Numbered from the stretch's first letter, positions 17,024 to 26,831 are shown. The stretch: DNA of 64,000 nucleotides from Aegicerativicinus sediminis (GCF_015476115.1 NZ_CP064295.1:3714001-3778000), one strand, 5' to 3'. Numbers and translations are program-made. Notes: generated by a model not told the origin, from the sequence alone.

Positions 17024-20000
17024 CTATTCACGCGAAATAATCTTTTTCACTCTAGATTCTCTATCTGTACTCAATTTCACAAAGAGTAATTGGTCACTAA
17101 CCCTAGAAAGATCTACGGTTGATTTTCCTAAACTTCCCTCTTTATAATTATTGCTTACAGATTTTACTAAAGCTCCTTTAATATCCATTACTTCAATAGT
17201 AACCTCAGTGCTATAATCAAATTTATATTCCACTGTTACATTGTCTTTAAATGGTACTGGATACGCTTTAAAATCGAAGGTTTTTAAAGGAGAAGAACTT
17301 GTTGTTGTTCTCAAAACTTCATCATCGGGTGTGTAATCATTACATACCTCAACTTCAGCATGTCCAATTAAGTAGAAAGATTCACCACATCCTTCAAATG
17401 CTGACTTAGGTACAGTAAGAGTTACAGACATTTCATCCTCAGCAGCACCCTTGAATGGGTATTTTCCTGGTGATAGTTTTCCGGCTGTTTCAAAACAACC
17501 GACATATAAATGCACTTTACCCAATTTAAAGTCGTACTCATCTGAATTATCAACAATCTGATAAGTTACTTCCATATCGCCAGATTGATTATAAGAAACT
17601 GAAACTGTTCCAACAAGAATGCCATATCCACCTTTATCTGGATTTATACATTGGCCACCTGCTCCTGCTGCAGCATAAAGATTAAGAGAATAATCCTCAC
17701 CTTGCATCAATTCATTAGTCCAACCCCAACGATTCGGTAATTTAGAAACATTACTAATCTCGGAGAAACAAACTGGATTAGGACCACCGAAAGCAAAGGC
17801 AGTTTCATCCTCACAGCAATCTTCTGTAGTTACTGTTGCAGTTGCAGAATTAGTACATTGGTTACCATCTGTTACAGTATAAGTAATCACATGAACTCCT
17901 GGTTCAGTTAATGATGGATCGAAATATGCAACATCTCCTTCGTAAACCACACCATTTCCACTAAATGTACCTCCCTCAGGAGATGCAGATAACATTATAC
18001 GAGCGTCATCCAAGCAATAAGTACCTAAATCTAAGAAGGTTATTTCTGGTAATTCATTAACTCTTAAGAATGTACTTGCAGAGCTAGAACACAATGGCAT
18101 AACTGCTGCTACTCTTGATGGAGCACCTCCATCAGGGTCTTGGTTATACACTTCAATAATGATTTCCTGATCATTATCTACCACATAAGAGATAAAGGCT
18201 GCAGGATTTGCTATTGCATCTCCAACTTTATTTCCAGAACCGTCACCTTTAAAGAATTTATAATAAAGATTAGCGTCGTAATCTGTTATAGCATTCCAAA
18301 GATTAAATGTTGCTTCACCCTCTGGATCTTCACATAATTGAAGAAGTGGATTTGTAGTTACAATAGGAACTGGGGTTACCATCAAAATTACTTCATCTGT
18401 AGCATTCGGACATGGTGATCCATCTTCAGCAAACGCCTCTACAATTAACTTCACTTCCCCAACGCCTGTAACGGTTACTGTTGGACTTAAACTATTTGTA
18501 TTCGCAATAAGAGTAACAGCAGCATCCCCAGACACTGGTTGCCATTCCCATAAAACGGTGGAATAGTTGGTTGGTGAAGCAGTTACATTAAACATAGTTG
18601 TATTGTTATCACCTTGACATTTTGCCTGGTCATTACCTGCATCAACTGTTGGTTCATCATAAATTGTTATGATAAAGCTTTCCTCGTCGTAGCAGTTAGG
18701 GTCAGTGCCAGTCTCAGCATAGACATAGATCGTCTGTGTGCTGCTGATCACGTCGCCGGCCTCAAGCATTTCGCCGCCTCCCATGGTAGCAGTGTAATAG
18801 TTGCCGTCTCCGGTGATCGCGGGAAGCTCGTAACTTTCACATGCTTTTACAGGGTCAATAGGATCCACTTCAGGCGTATCGTTGATCGTTACTAGGAAGC
18901 TCTCCTCGTCGTAGCAGTTAGGGTCAGTGCCAGTCTCAGCATAGACATAGATCGTCTGTGTGCTGCTGATCACGTCGCCGGCCTCAAGCATTTCGCCGCC
19001 TCCCATGGTATCTGTGTAATAGTTGCCGTCTCCGGTGATCGCGGGAAGCTCGTAGCTGTCACACGCAGTCACAGGGTCAATAGGGTCAACCTCAGGCGTA
19101 TCGTTGATCGTTACTAGGAAGCTCTCCTCGTCGTAGCAGTTAGGGTCAGTGCCAGTCTCAGCATAGACATAGATCGTCTGGGTGCTGCTGATCACGTCGC
19201 CGGCCTCAAGCATTTCGCCGCCTCCCATGGTAGCAGTGTAATAGTTGCCGTCTCCGGTGATCGCGGGAAGCTCGTAGCTGTCACACGCGGTCACTGGGCT
19301 GATTGGGTCAACCTCAGGCGTATCGTTGATCGTTACTAGGAAGCTCTCCTCGTCGTAGCAGTTAGGGTCAGTGCCAGTCTCAGCATAGACATAGATCGTC
19401 TGTGTGCTGCTGATCACGTCGCCGGCCTCAAGCATTTCGCCGCCTCCCATGGTATCTGTGTAATAGTTGCCGTCTCCGGTGATCGCGGGAAGCTCGTAGC
19501 TGTCACAGGCGGTCACTGGGCTGATTGGGTCAACCTCAGGCGTATCGTTGATCGTTACTAGGAAGCTCTCCTCGTCGTAGCAGTTAGGGTCAGTGCCAGT
19601 CTCAGCATAGACATAGATCGTCTGGGTGCTGCTGATCACGTCGCCGGCCTCAAGCATTTCGCCGCCTCCCATGGTAGCAGTGTAATAGTTGCCGTCTCCG
19701 GTGATCGCGGGAAGCTCGTAGCTGTCACAGGCGGTCACTGGGCTGATTGGGTCAACCTCAGGCGTATCGTTGATCGTTACTAGGAAGCTCTCCTCGTCGT
19801 AGCAGTTAGGGTCAGTGCCAGTCTCAGCATAGACATAGATCGTCTGTGTGCTGCTGATCACGTCGCCGGCCTCAAGCATTTCGCCGCCTCCCATGGTATC
19901 TGTGTAATAGTTGCCGTCTCCGGTGATCGCGGGAAGCTCGTAGCTGTCACAGGCGGTCACTGGGCTGATTGGGTCAACCTCAGGCGTATCGTTGATCGTT

Positions 20001-22132
20001 ACTAGGAAGCTCTCCTCGTCGTAGCAGTTAGGGTCAGTGCCAGTCTCAGCATAGACATAGATCGTCTGTGTGCTGCTGATCACGTCGCCGGCCTCAAGCA
20101 TTTCGCCGCCTCCCATGGTAGCAGTGTAATAGTTGCCGTCTCCGGTGATCGCGGGAAGCTCGTAGCTGTCACAGGCGGTCACTGGGCTGATTGGGTCAAC
20201 CTCAGGCGTATCGTTGATCGTTACTAGGAAGCTCTCCTCGTCGTAGCAGTTAGGGTCAGTGCCAGTCTCAGCATAGACATAGATCGTCTGTGTGCTGCTG
20301 ATCACGTCGCCGGCCTCAAGCATTTCGCCGCCTCCCATGGTATCTGTGTAATAGTTGCCGTCTCCGGTGATCGCGGGAAGCTCGTAGCTGTCACACGCAG
20401 TCACAGGGTCAATAGGGTCAACTTCTGGCGTATCGTTGATCGTTACTAGGAAGCTCTCCTCGTCGTAGCAGTTAGGGTCAGTGCCAGTCTCAGCATAGAC
20501 ATAGATCGTCTGTGTGCTGCTGATCACGTCGCCGGCCTCAAGCATTTCGCCGCCTCCCATGGTAGCAGTGTAATAGTTGCCGTCTCCGGTGATCGCGGGA
20601 AGCTCGTAGCTGTCACACGCGGTCACTGGGCTGATTGGGTCAACCTCAGGGTTTGGAATAATTGTCAAAATAACATCATCAAATGCATCTGGGCAAATTT
20701 TATTGGGATCGGAAAAAGAACTCAACGTAAGTTTTACTTCACCAGTACCTGTAACAGTTACTGTAGGATTAATAACGCCAGGGTTTGCAATTACGGTTAC
20801 TGCTGCATCACCAGAAATAGGCGTCCAATTCCATAATATGGAGGTATAATTAGTTGCACTGGCATCGGATAAAATAAATTGAGTTGTATTATTATCCCCT
20901 TGGCATTTATCTTGGTCGGTTCCAGCATCGGCCGTTGGTTCTGCAAAAACTGTAAATGAAGTACTACATGGTATGGATGAAAGACCATCGCCAGAGTTAT
21001 TGGTAACTTCTAAATTAACCGTTATAGTTCCTGGTATTGTACCAATATTAATCTCAACGGTATCAGTTCCTTGACCTCCTGCAATAGTGGCATTTGTACC
21101 ATCTGCAGAATTATCAACACTCCAAACATATTGTGGACTATCACCGTTATCTACAGTTGCGGAAATCATAATATTATCAGCACCTTCACATACATCATCA
21201 ACTGGTGGTAAGCTACATACAGGTGTTAAAAGTATATCGGCTCCTTTTAGTTGATTATCCATTGCGCCAAGGTTACCTTCTCCCGTTGTGAAACCTTCTA
21301 TTATAACATGGTATGGGCCACCATTAATATCTGCTGCTCCGAAGCCTTCACCCCAGCCCATACCTGAAGATAAAGGATCAGTACCTGGGGAAATATGCCC
21401 TGCAAATTCTAAAACAACATCATCAGAAGTTGATACCCAAGAAATGTCATAAAATATATAACCAGCATCATATTTTACAAAGCTTACATATCCATCCGTA
21501 ATGATTGCATTACCTCGGATTTGCATAGTTCTATTAGGATTCCCTAAAACACTTTGAAAATTACTAATTACATTCGGGGTGGTATTTGCGTCACCAGGTA
21601 TAGGATAATCAATTTCACCTGAAATTACCGCATCATAACTAAATGTTGCACCATTACATGCCGTTTCAGCTGTTGCTGATATCGCATCACCACATATGTT
21701 TAAGGTAGCGTCAGCGTAATTTTCTGGTAAAAAGTCCTGTCCACCATCAATCATATTAGCTATGGCAAGGGCATCATCCCAACCAACCATAAAATCATAT
21801 GCATGATGACCATTTTTGTCAGTTTCCATTTTAACCCTAAGTGTATGTAAATTACCGGCTGTTACAGGAACATCCTCTAATATGATGCGTTGTAAAGTAG
21901 CCATACCTTCGGTATACTTAGAATTGTTTTGTTGAAGGATACCGTTTATCCAATAAACAGTTCCCAAAGGATCGGGTGATCTATCATTTGCGGCTTGTCT
22001 AAAATCTGCTGACTGTCCAAAAGTGAAAGATGACAGTAACATTATAAAAATCAAGCAACAAATAGACAGCAAAGAAAATTTAAAGGAAGTTTTGTAATTA
22101 AAAAAACTTTCCCTTTGAGTAATTGTGTCCAT
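17024..22132 (-). CDS. giant secreted T9SS protein with nine 74-residue repeats
   Basis: This 1702-residue protein begins with a long N-region and signal peptide (to about residue 41, ending TFGQ). Residues about 42-390 form a domain of unknown fold. An Ig/PKD-like domain (TADAGTDQDKCQGDN...) lies at about 399-496. Residues 497-1162 are nine tandem 74-residue repeats, each with the core ACDSYELPAITG, MGGGEMLEAGDVI and TDPNCYDEESF. A second copy of the flanking domain (VDAGNDQAKCQGDN...) follows to about 1262. The last 85 residues form a T9SS type A sorting domain (AYPVPFKDNVTVEY ... VKLSTDRESRVKKI). It is probably a cell-surface adhesin. Each repeat carries two Cys that could form a disulfide. 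The gene is alone, with its own terminator. Confidence 0.92.
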   Translation of the reverse strand: MDTITQRESFFNYKTSFKFSLLSICCLIFIMLLSSFTFGQSADFRQAANDRSPDPLGTVYWINGILQQNNSKYTEGMATLQRIILEDVPVTAGNLHTLRVKMETDKNGHHAYDFMVGWDDALAIANMIDGGQDFLPENYADATLNICGDAISATAETACNGATFSYDAVISGEIDYPIPGDANTTPNVISNFQSVLGNPNRTMQIRGNAIITDGYVSFVKYDAGYIFYDISWVSTSDDVVLEFAGHISPGTDPLSSGMGWGEGFGAADINGGPYHVIIEGFTTGEGNLGAMDNQLKGADILLTPVCSLPPVDDVCEGADNIMISATVDNGDSPQYVWSVDNSADGTNATIAGGQGTDTVEINIGTIPGTITVNLEVTNNSGDGLSSIPCSTSFTVFAEPTADAGTDQDKCQGDNNTTQFILSDASATNYTSILWNWTPISGDAAVTVIANPGVINPTVTVTGTGEVKLTLSSFSDPNKICPDAFDDVILTIIPNPEVDPISPVTACDSYELPAITGDGNYYTATMGGGEMLEAGDVISSTQTIYVYAETGTDPNCYDEESFLVTINDTPEVDPIDPVTACDSYELPAITGDGNYYTDTMGGGEMLEAGDVISSTQTIYVYAETGTDPNCYDEESFLVTINDTPEVDPISPVTACDSYELPAITGDGNYYTATMGGGEMLEAGDVISSTQTIYVYAETGTDPNCYDEESFLVTINDTPEVDPISPVTACDSYELPAITGDGNYYTDTMGGGEMLEAGDVISSTQTIYVYAETGTDPNCYDEESFLVTINDTPEVDPISPVTACDSYELPAITGDGNYYTATMGGGEMLEAGDVISSTQTIYVYAETGTDPNCYDEESFLVTINDTPEVDPISPVTACDSYELPAITGDGNYYTDTMGGGEMLEAGDVISSTQTIYVYAETGTDPNCYDEESFLVTINDTPEVDPISPVTACDSYELPAITGDGNYYTATMGGGEMLEAGDVISSTQTIYVYAETGTDPNCYDEESFLVTINDTPEVDPIDPVTACDSYELPAITGDGNYYTDTMGGGEMLEAGDVISSTQTIYVYAETGTDPNCYDEESFLVTINDTPEVDPIDPVKACESYELPAITGDGNYYTATMGGGEMLEAGDVISSTQTIYVYAETGTDPNCYDEESFIITIYDEPTVDAGNDQAKCQGDNNTTMFNVTASPTNYSTVLWEWQPVSGDAAVTLIANTNSLSPTVTVTGVGEVKLIVEAFAEDGSPCPNATDEVILMVTPVPIVTTNPLLQLCEDPEGEATFNLWNAITDYDANLYYKFFKGDGSGNKVGDAIANPAAFISYVVDNDQEIIIEVYNQDPDGGAPSRVAAVMPLCSSSASTFLRVNELPEITFLDLGTYCLDDARIMLSASPEGGTFSGNGVVYEGDVAYFDPSLTEPGVHVITYTVTDGNQCTNSATATVTTEDCCEDETAFAFGGPNPVCFSEISNVSKLPNRWGWTNELMQGEDYSLNLYAAAGAGGQCINPDKGGYGILVGTVSVSYNQSGDMEVTYQIVDNSDEYDFKLGKVHLYVGCFETAGKLSPGKYPFKGAAEDEMSVTLTVPKSAFEGCGESFYLIGHAEVEVCNDYTPDDEVLRTTTSSSPLKTFDFKAYPVPFKDNVTVEYKFDYSTEVTIEVMDIKGALVKSVSNNYKEGSLGKSTVDLSRVSDQLLFVKLSTDRESRVKKIISRE
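18647..20644 (-). repeat. nine tandem 222-bp coding repeats
   Basis: Nine units of exactly 222 bp (74 codons) run in frame through the large secreted protein. They are nearly identical in DNA. Unit type alternates strictly: the codon before TMGGGE is Ala in units 1, 3, 5, 7 and 9 and Asp in units 2, 4, 6 and 8, visible as GTAGCAGTG or GTATCTGTG on the plus strand at 222-nt steps from about 18782 to 20559. The last unit in coding order has diverged most at its edges. The array is visibly richer in G and C than the flanks. Confidence 0.97.
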
Positions 22133-22514
22133 AAACGTAAAGTTTGGTTTTGATTAATAACTTAACCACAGCAAAAAGAAGCTAAGGCATCGTAGTTGGG
22201 ACACCACAACAAATAAATAATAAGAGTAAAATAGATTGGCGCTAATGTTTGCTATTAATCATTAACGTTTTGTGCTAGAAATCAATTTTTTAGGGTGGGG
22301 AAAGAATGCTATAATGCATTGTAAATTTAAGAATTTTTGTATGCATAAATGAGGTTCGATAAGCTTTTCGGCAACTATTCTACCAACTAACTTTATATCG
22401 GTTAAACAGATAATAAAATAAAGTTTTTTCTTACATTTTTGTAGTGAAAATACTACATTTACTCGATAAACAGCACTATATGAAATACTTAATGTAACTC
22501 ATTTCTTACATAGA
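22133..22514. other. long intergenic region upstream of the repeat protein gene
   Basis: About 440 nt separate the start of the large secreted protein gene from the end of the ferredoxin gene. It must contain the promoter of the large gene, but I could not find a TAnnTTTG match on the reverse strand. A small inverted repeat, TGTAGT-6 nt-ACTACA, lies at 22440-22457. No open frame of note is present. Confidence 0.4.
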
Positions 22515-22547
22515 AGATAAAAAAAGGGTTGGCAACGAGCCAACCCT
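22515..22547 (-). terminator. intrinsic terminator after the ferredoxin gene
   Basis: On the reverse strand a 9-bp perfect stem (AGGGTTGGC / GCCAACCCT, 5-nt loop) is followed by a run of T. It lies about 25 nt after the ferredoxin stop codon. Confidence 0.85.
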
Positions 22548-22572
22548 ACATTTTGTGATCTAAAAAAATCTA

Positions 22573-22932
<360 letters not shown>

Positions 22933-22966
22933 TTATTTAAATGAATTTAAGTTAGAGATCCTCTAA

Positions 22967-22993
22967 TTGACTACCATACATTTTCTAACTTTG
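22967..22993 (+). promoter_or_regulatory. Bacteroidota sigma-A promoter for the acyl-CoA reductase / serC / serA block
   Basis: TTG at 22967 (-33 element) and TAACTTTG at 22986-22993 (-7 element) with a 16-nt spacer fit the phylum consensus TTG...TAnnTTTG. Transcription would begin near 23000. Confidence 0.6.
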
Positions 22994-23035
22994 CGTCCAA
23001 AATTAAAACCTTAAGTGCGCATAACCAAACTCGAA

Positions 23036-24091
23036 ATGCAATTAAACCAAAGAATTGAGGCTTTTACAAAACTAGGTGCCCTTTTATACCAATACGTTAA
23101 TATCAAAAAGGAGAAAAAAACCTTTCAAGATGAAGCTCTCTTATCCTTAGATGACATTTGCCTCAAAGCAAACCAACAGAATAGCTGGTTTACGGAAGAC
23201 AACATTCTACATTCCTTGGAAGGTTGGGCTGAACAATTAACCTCAGAACAACTTCATAAATGGTTAGAACCATATAACCTAAAAAAAAGCTGTTGCAAAA
23301 CTGTTGCAATTATTATGGCGGGGAATATACCACTCGTCGGATTTCACGATTTTCTGTCAGTGCTTGTCAGCGGCCACAAAGTGCTCATAAAATTATCATC
23401 CAACGATGACGTATTATTAAAGGGTATCGTTAAGCTCCTTATTCAAATTGAACCAGAGTATTCGCCCTTAATATCCTTCACAGATAAACAACTTTCAGAT
23501 TTTGATGCCGTGATTGCCACGGGTAGTAATAATACCTCTAGATACTTTGAATATTATTTCGGCAAAAACCCAAATATTATTAGAAAGAATAGAAATTCCA
23601 TTGCCATACTTTCCGGCGAGGAATCGGAGGAAGACCTTTCTTTATTATGTAATGACGTTATGCGTTATTATGGATTGGGTTGCCGCAATGTCTCCAAACT
23701 ATTTGTTCCTGAAAATTACAACTTCGACAAATTTTTTAATGCTCTTTACAACTGGAAGGATATAATTAATGAAAATAGGTATGCCAATAATTATGACTAC
23801 AATAAAGCGGTATACCTAATGAGCGAATTTCAACTTTTGGATAATGGATTTGTCATCCTAAAAGAGGATCCAAATTACGCCTCACCTATTTCAGTAATTT
23901 TTTACGAATACTACAATAGTTTAGACGATTTAAAAAATCGGATTGCTTCTGAAAAGGACTTAATACAGTGCATTGTTTCCAAAGGAATATTTGAAGATGA
24001 AGTTTCTTTTGGAACAACCCAAAAACCGCAATTATGGAATTATGCGGATAATGTCGATACCATTGAATTTTTATTAAGTATTTGTGAATAA
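23036..24091 (+). CDS. LuxC-like acyl-CoA reductase
   Basis: The product (351 residues from the ATG at 23036) resembles the LuxC family, which reduces acyl-CoA or acyl-enzyme to an aldehyde with NADPH. Visible features are MAGNIPLVGFHDFLSVLVSG (cofactor-binding N-domain), the GSNNTSRYF segment and the Cys of GLGCRNVSKLF (Cys216), the expected catalytic thiol. A GTG at 23015 would add seven residues, but only 15 nt would then separate it from the likely transcription start; the ATG fits the conserved N-terminus better. No other lux gene is near, so bioluminescence is not implied. serC follows after 66 nt on the same strand. Confidence 0.85.
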   Translation: MQLNQRIEAFTKLGALLYQYVNIKKEKKTFQDEALLSLDDICLKANQQNSWFTEDNILHSLEGWAEQLTSEQLHKWLEPYNLKKSCCKTVAIIMAGNIPLVGFHDFLSVLVSGHKVLIKLSSNDDVLLKGIVKLLIQIEPEYSPLISFTDKQLSDFDAVIATGSNNTSRYFEYYFGKNPNIIRKNRNSIAILSGEESEEDLSLLCNDVMRYYGLGCRNVSKLFVPENYNFDKFFNALYNWKDIINENRYANNYDYNKAVYLMSEFQLLDNGFVILKEDPNYASPISVIFYEYYNSLDDLKNRIASEKDLIQCIVSKGIFEDEVSFGTTQKPQLWNYADNVDTIEFLLSICE

Positions 24092-24129
24092 ATTATCGAT
24101 TTATTACTGTGATTTCTTGTAGTTTTTAC

Positions 24130-24137
24130 CAACTTTG
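24130..24137 (+). promoter_or_regulatory. possible internal -7 element (CAACTTTG) before serC
   Basis: CAACTTTGC differs from TAnnTTTGC by one base and ends 20 nt before the serC ATG. No -33 element is seen at the usual distance, so this is a weak candidate. Confidence 0.25.
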
Positions 24138-24157
24138 CATCTCTCAAATTCAAACTG

Positions 24158-25219
24158 ATGAAACGACATAATTTTAGTGCAGGACCTTGCATTTTACCGC
24201 AAGAAGTAATGCAAAAAGCCTCTGAGGCAATTTTAGATTTCGATAATGGATTATCTATTATTGAAATTTCCCACAGAAGCAAGCCTTTTGTAGATGTAAT
24301 GGAGAAAGCCCGTGCATTGGCATTGGAGCTTTTGGGCTTAGAAGGAAAGGGTTACAAAGCCTTATTTTTGCAAGGTGGGGCAAGCACCCAATTCTTAATG
24401 GTTGCTTTAAACCTTCTTGAAAAAAGAGCTGCATATCTGAATACTGGAACCTGGGCCGACAAAGCCGTTAAAGAAGCCCGAATTTTTGATGATATTATTG
24501 AAGTAGCCTCCTCAAAGGATGCAAATTACAATTACATTCCTAAGGGGTATGATATTCCAGAGGATTATGATTATTTCCACTGCACTTCTAACAACACCAT
24601 TTTTGGCACGCAGATAAAGAAATTTCCAGACTCGCCCATACCTATGGTTTCCGATATGAGTAGTGATATCTTTTCGCGCCAATTAGATTTTACCAAATTC
24701 GATTTAATTTATGCTGGAGCACAGAAAAATATGGGTCCTGCTGGTACAACATTGGTGGTTGTAAATGAAGATATCCTTGGAAAGGTTTCTCGTAAAATTC
24801 CATCCATGATGGATTATAAATTGCACATCAGCAAGAGTAGCATGTTTAATACACCGCCTGTTTTTGCAGTTTATGTTTCTATGTTAACTCTGGAATGGTT
24901 AAAAAACCTTGGTGGAATCTCTGAAATAGAAAAAATTAATGAGAGAAAAGCCCAATTAATTTACTCTGAAATTGACCTTAACCCGTTATTTAAAGGCTTT
25001 GCCGTTAAAGAAGACCGATCTTCAATGAACGCCACCTTTAACCTAGTAAATGAAGATTTAAAGGAAACCTTCGACACTATGCTTAAAGAAGCTGGAATTA
25101 ACGGTCTTAATGGTCACCGAAGTGTAGGTGGTTACAGGGCCTCTATGTATAATGCATTGCCTTTAAATAGTGTTGCAACCCTTGTTGAAGTGATGAGCGA
25201 ACTAGAACGCAAGGCTTAA
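24158..25219 (+). CDS. serC: phosphoserine aminotransferase
   Basis: This 353-residue PLP enzyme converts 3-phosphohydroxypyruvate and glutamate to phosphoserine in serine synthesis (also used in pyridoxal phosphate synthesis in some bacteria). Family motifs are the start KRHNFSAGP, FLQGGASTQF for phosphate binding, TSNNTIFGTQ, and YAGAQKNMGPAG with the PLP-binding Lys. The C-terminal GHRSVGGYRASMYNALP is also characteristic. Length is standard. serA follows 48 nt downstream, making a two-step serine pathway unit; serB is not in the window. Confidence 0.97.
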   Translation: MKRHNFSAGPCILPQEVMQKASEAILDFDNGLSIIEISHRSKPFVDVMEKARALALELLGLEGKGYKALFLQGGASTQFLMVALNLLEKRAAYLNTGTWADKAVKEARIFDDIIEVASSKDANYNYIPKGYDIPEDYDYFHCTSNNTIFGTQIKKFPDSPIPMVSDMSSDIFSRQLDFTKFDLIYAGAQKNMGPAGTTLVVVNEDILGKVSRKIPSMMDYKLHISKSSMFNTPPVFAVYVSMLTLEWLKNLGGISEIEKINERKAQLIYSEIDLNPLFKGFAVKEDRSSMNATFNLVNEDLKETFDTMLKEAGINGLNGHRSVGGYRASMYNALPLNSVATLVEVMSELERKA

Positions 25220-25267
25220 TTATTAATAGTAAATGTCTTAACGAGACATTAAACATAAAATCGACAA

Positions 25268-26218
25268 ATGAAAGTATTAGCAAACGACGGAATTTCTAAA
25301 AAAGGAGTAGAAGCATTAGAAGCCGCCGGTTTTGAAGTTTTAACTACGAAGGTTGCACAAGAGCAGCTAATAGATTATATAAACAAACATGAAATCGATG
25401 TTCTTTTGGTTCGGAGTGCCACAACTGCAAGAAAAGAATTGATTGATGCCTGCAAGAGTTTAAAAATTATTGGTCGCGGCGGAGTCGGTATGGATAATAT
25501 TGACGTAGCCTATGCCCGAGAAAAGGGATTGAAAGTTATAAACACCCCGGCTGCCTCATCTCAATCTGTAGCAGAATTAGTATTTGCCCATTTATATGGT
25601 GGTGTCCGCTTCTTACATGATTCTAACCGCAATATGCCTTTAGAAGGTGAAACCAAGTTTGGTTCACTGAAAAAAAGTTATGCCAAGGGTGTTGAACTAA
25701 GAGGTAAAACTTTAGGAGTTATCGGTTTCGGCCGTATAGGACAAGAGACCGCAAAGATTGCTTTAGGAGCAGGCATGGAAGTTATTTACCATGACCCTTT
25801 TATAGAGGCTTCTAACATTTCATTAGAATTCTTTGATGGCAGATCCATTGATTTCAGTTTTGACTCAGTCTCTAAAGAAGAGGTTTTGAAAAATGCTGAT
25901 TTTGTAACCGTTCATGTGCCAGCCCAAAAAGAATATGTAATTGGTAAAAAAGAACTAGATTCTATGAAAAATGGTGCTGCGATAGTGAATGCTGCGCGTG
26001 GTGGGGTTATTGATGAAGTCGCATTGATTGAAGCCTTAGATAGTGGAAAATTAAGCTTTGCGGCTCTAGATACTTTTGAGAATGAACCTACACCAGCCAT
26101 TAAAGTGTTAATGAATGGAAAGATTTCTTTAACCCCTCATATAGGTGCTGCTACCAATGAGGCTCAAGATCGAATAGGAACAGAATTGGCATCGCAAATA
26201 ATTGAAATTTTAAAGTAA
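25268..26218 (+). CDS. serA: D-3-phosphoglycerate dehydrogenase, short form
   Basis: This 316-residue NAD-dependent enzyme catalyses the first step of serine synthesis. The Rossmann motif is GFGRIGQE, the D-isomer 2-hydroxyacid dehydrogenase signature NAARGGVIDE is present, and the catalytic Arg, Glu and His lie in VRSATT/GRGGVGMDNID, FENEP and LTPHIGAAT. The protein stops right after the catalytic domain, so it lacks the C-terminal ACT domain that gives serine feedback in longer forms. Its place directly after serC supports the serine role over other hydroxyacid dehydrogenases. A terminator follows. Confidence 0.93.
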   Translation: MKVLANDGISKKGVEALEAAGFEVLTTKVAQEQLIDYINKHEIDVLLVRSATTARKELIDACKSLKIIGRGGVGMDNIDVAYAREKGLKVINTPAASSQSVAELVFAHLYGGVRFLHDSNRNMPLEGETKFGSLKKSYAKGVELRGKTLGVIGFGRIGQETAKIALGAGMEVIYHDPFIEASNISLEFFDGRSIDFSFDSVSKEEVLKNADFVTVHVPAQKEYVIGKKELDSMKNGAAIVNAARGGVIDEVALIEALDSGKLSFAALDTFENEPTPAIKVLMNGKISLTPHIGAATNEAQDRIGTELASQIIEILK

Positions 26219-26244
26219 GTAAAAACTACTGTTAAAATAAAATT

Positions 26245-26273
26245 AACCCAAGGAATTACCCTTGGGTTTTTTT
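26245..26273 (+). terminator. intrinsic terminator after serA
   Basis: A 9-bp stem (AACCCAAGG / CCTTGGGTT) with a 6-nt loop leads into seven T, 26 nt after the serA stop. Confidence 0.87.
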
Positions 26274-26388
26274 GTACCTTTTTGCTAAAATAAGTATCGT
26301 GTTGCCATACTTTAAAATAAGCTTATATACTTCATAATTTTGAGGTTAAGCATATACAAACAGATAGTTTAGCTTATTAAAGAATGCT

Positions 26389-26829
26389 ATGAAAATTTTA
26401 AAATATCTTTTGACTATTGCAGTAATTGGAACGCTTCTCTTTACTTGTAAAACCAATAAATCTACTACCGATTCAAATCGATCTGTAAATATTAAAGAAG
26501 GGGACACTGTAAGAATAGCCAATGACTCCATAGAATATGAAATAATAATCATCGAACCTGGTTTTAATACTTGGTTAATTTCCAGGGCACGACCAGAAGG
26601 CTATTACTCTCAACAATTTCTTGAAAACAGGAATCTTATTTACGTCCAAGAATGGAATTATCGGGTAATGCAACCCCAACTTTATAATCCCAATCTTTAT
26701 GAGATGCAAATTGATTATAGGCCAGGTATAGATTATGGTTATGAAGTTAATTATAAGCTATACAATTATTTCATTTATTTTCAACTTACCTACAAACAAA
26801 GGTTGGCGGGTTTCGTTCCAAGAATTTAA
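26389..26829 (+). CDS. DUF6146-like lipoprotein
   Basis: This 146-residue protein has a lipoprotein signal ending LLFTC, a charged stretch, then a conserved body with EPGFNTWL, SRARPEGYYSQQFLENRN, YVQEWNYRV and IDYRPGIDYGYEVNYKLYNY. I recognise it as a conserved flavobacterial family (DUF6146) with no known function. It is probably attached to the periplasmic or outer membrane. It opens a run of same-strand genes that ends with the TonB receptor, but a separate promoter element precedes the next gene. Confidence 0.8.
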   Translation: MKILKYLLTIAVIGTLLFTCKTNKSTTDSNRSVNIKEGDTVRIANDSIEYEIIIIEPGFNTWLISRARPEGYYSQQFLENRNLIYVQEWNYRVMQPQLYNPNLYEMQIDYRPGIDYGYEVNYKLYNYFIYFQLTYKQRLAGFVPRI

Positions 26830-26831
26830 AT

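Noticed and set aside
18647-20644. CRISPR or other non-coding repeat array
   Set aside because: The units are 222 bp without spacers, keep frame and encode a conserved 74-residue motif.
23015-24091. Bioluminescence locus because of the LuxC-like protein
   Set aside because: No luxA, luxB, luxD or luxE is present and the neighbours are serine-synthesis genes.
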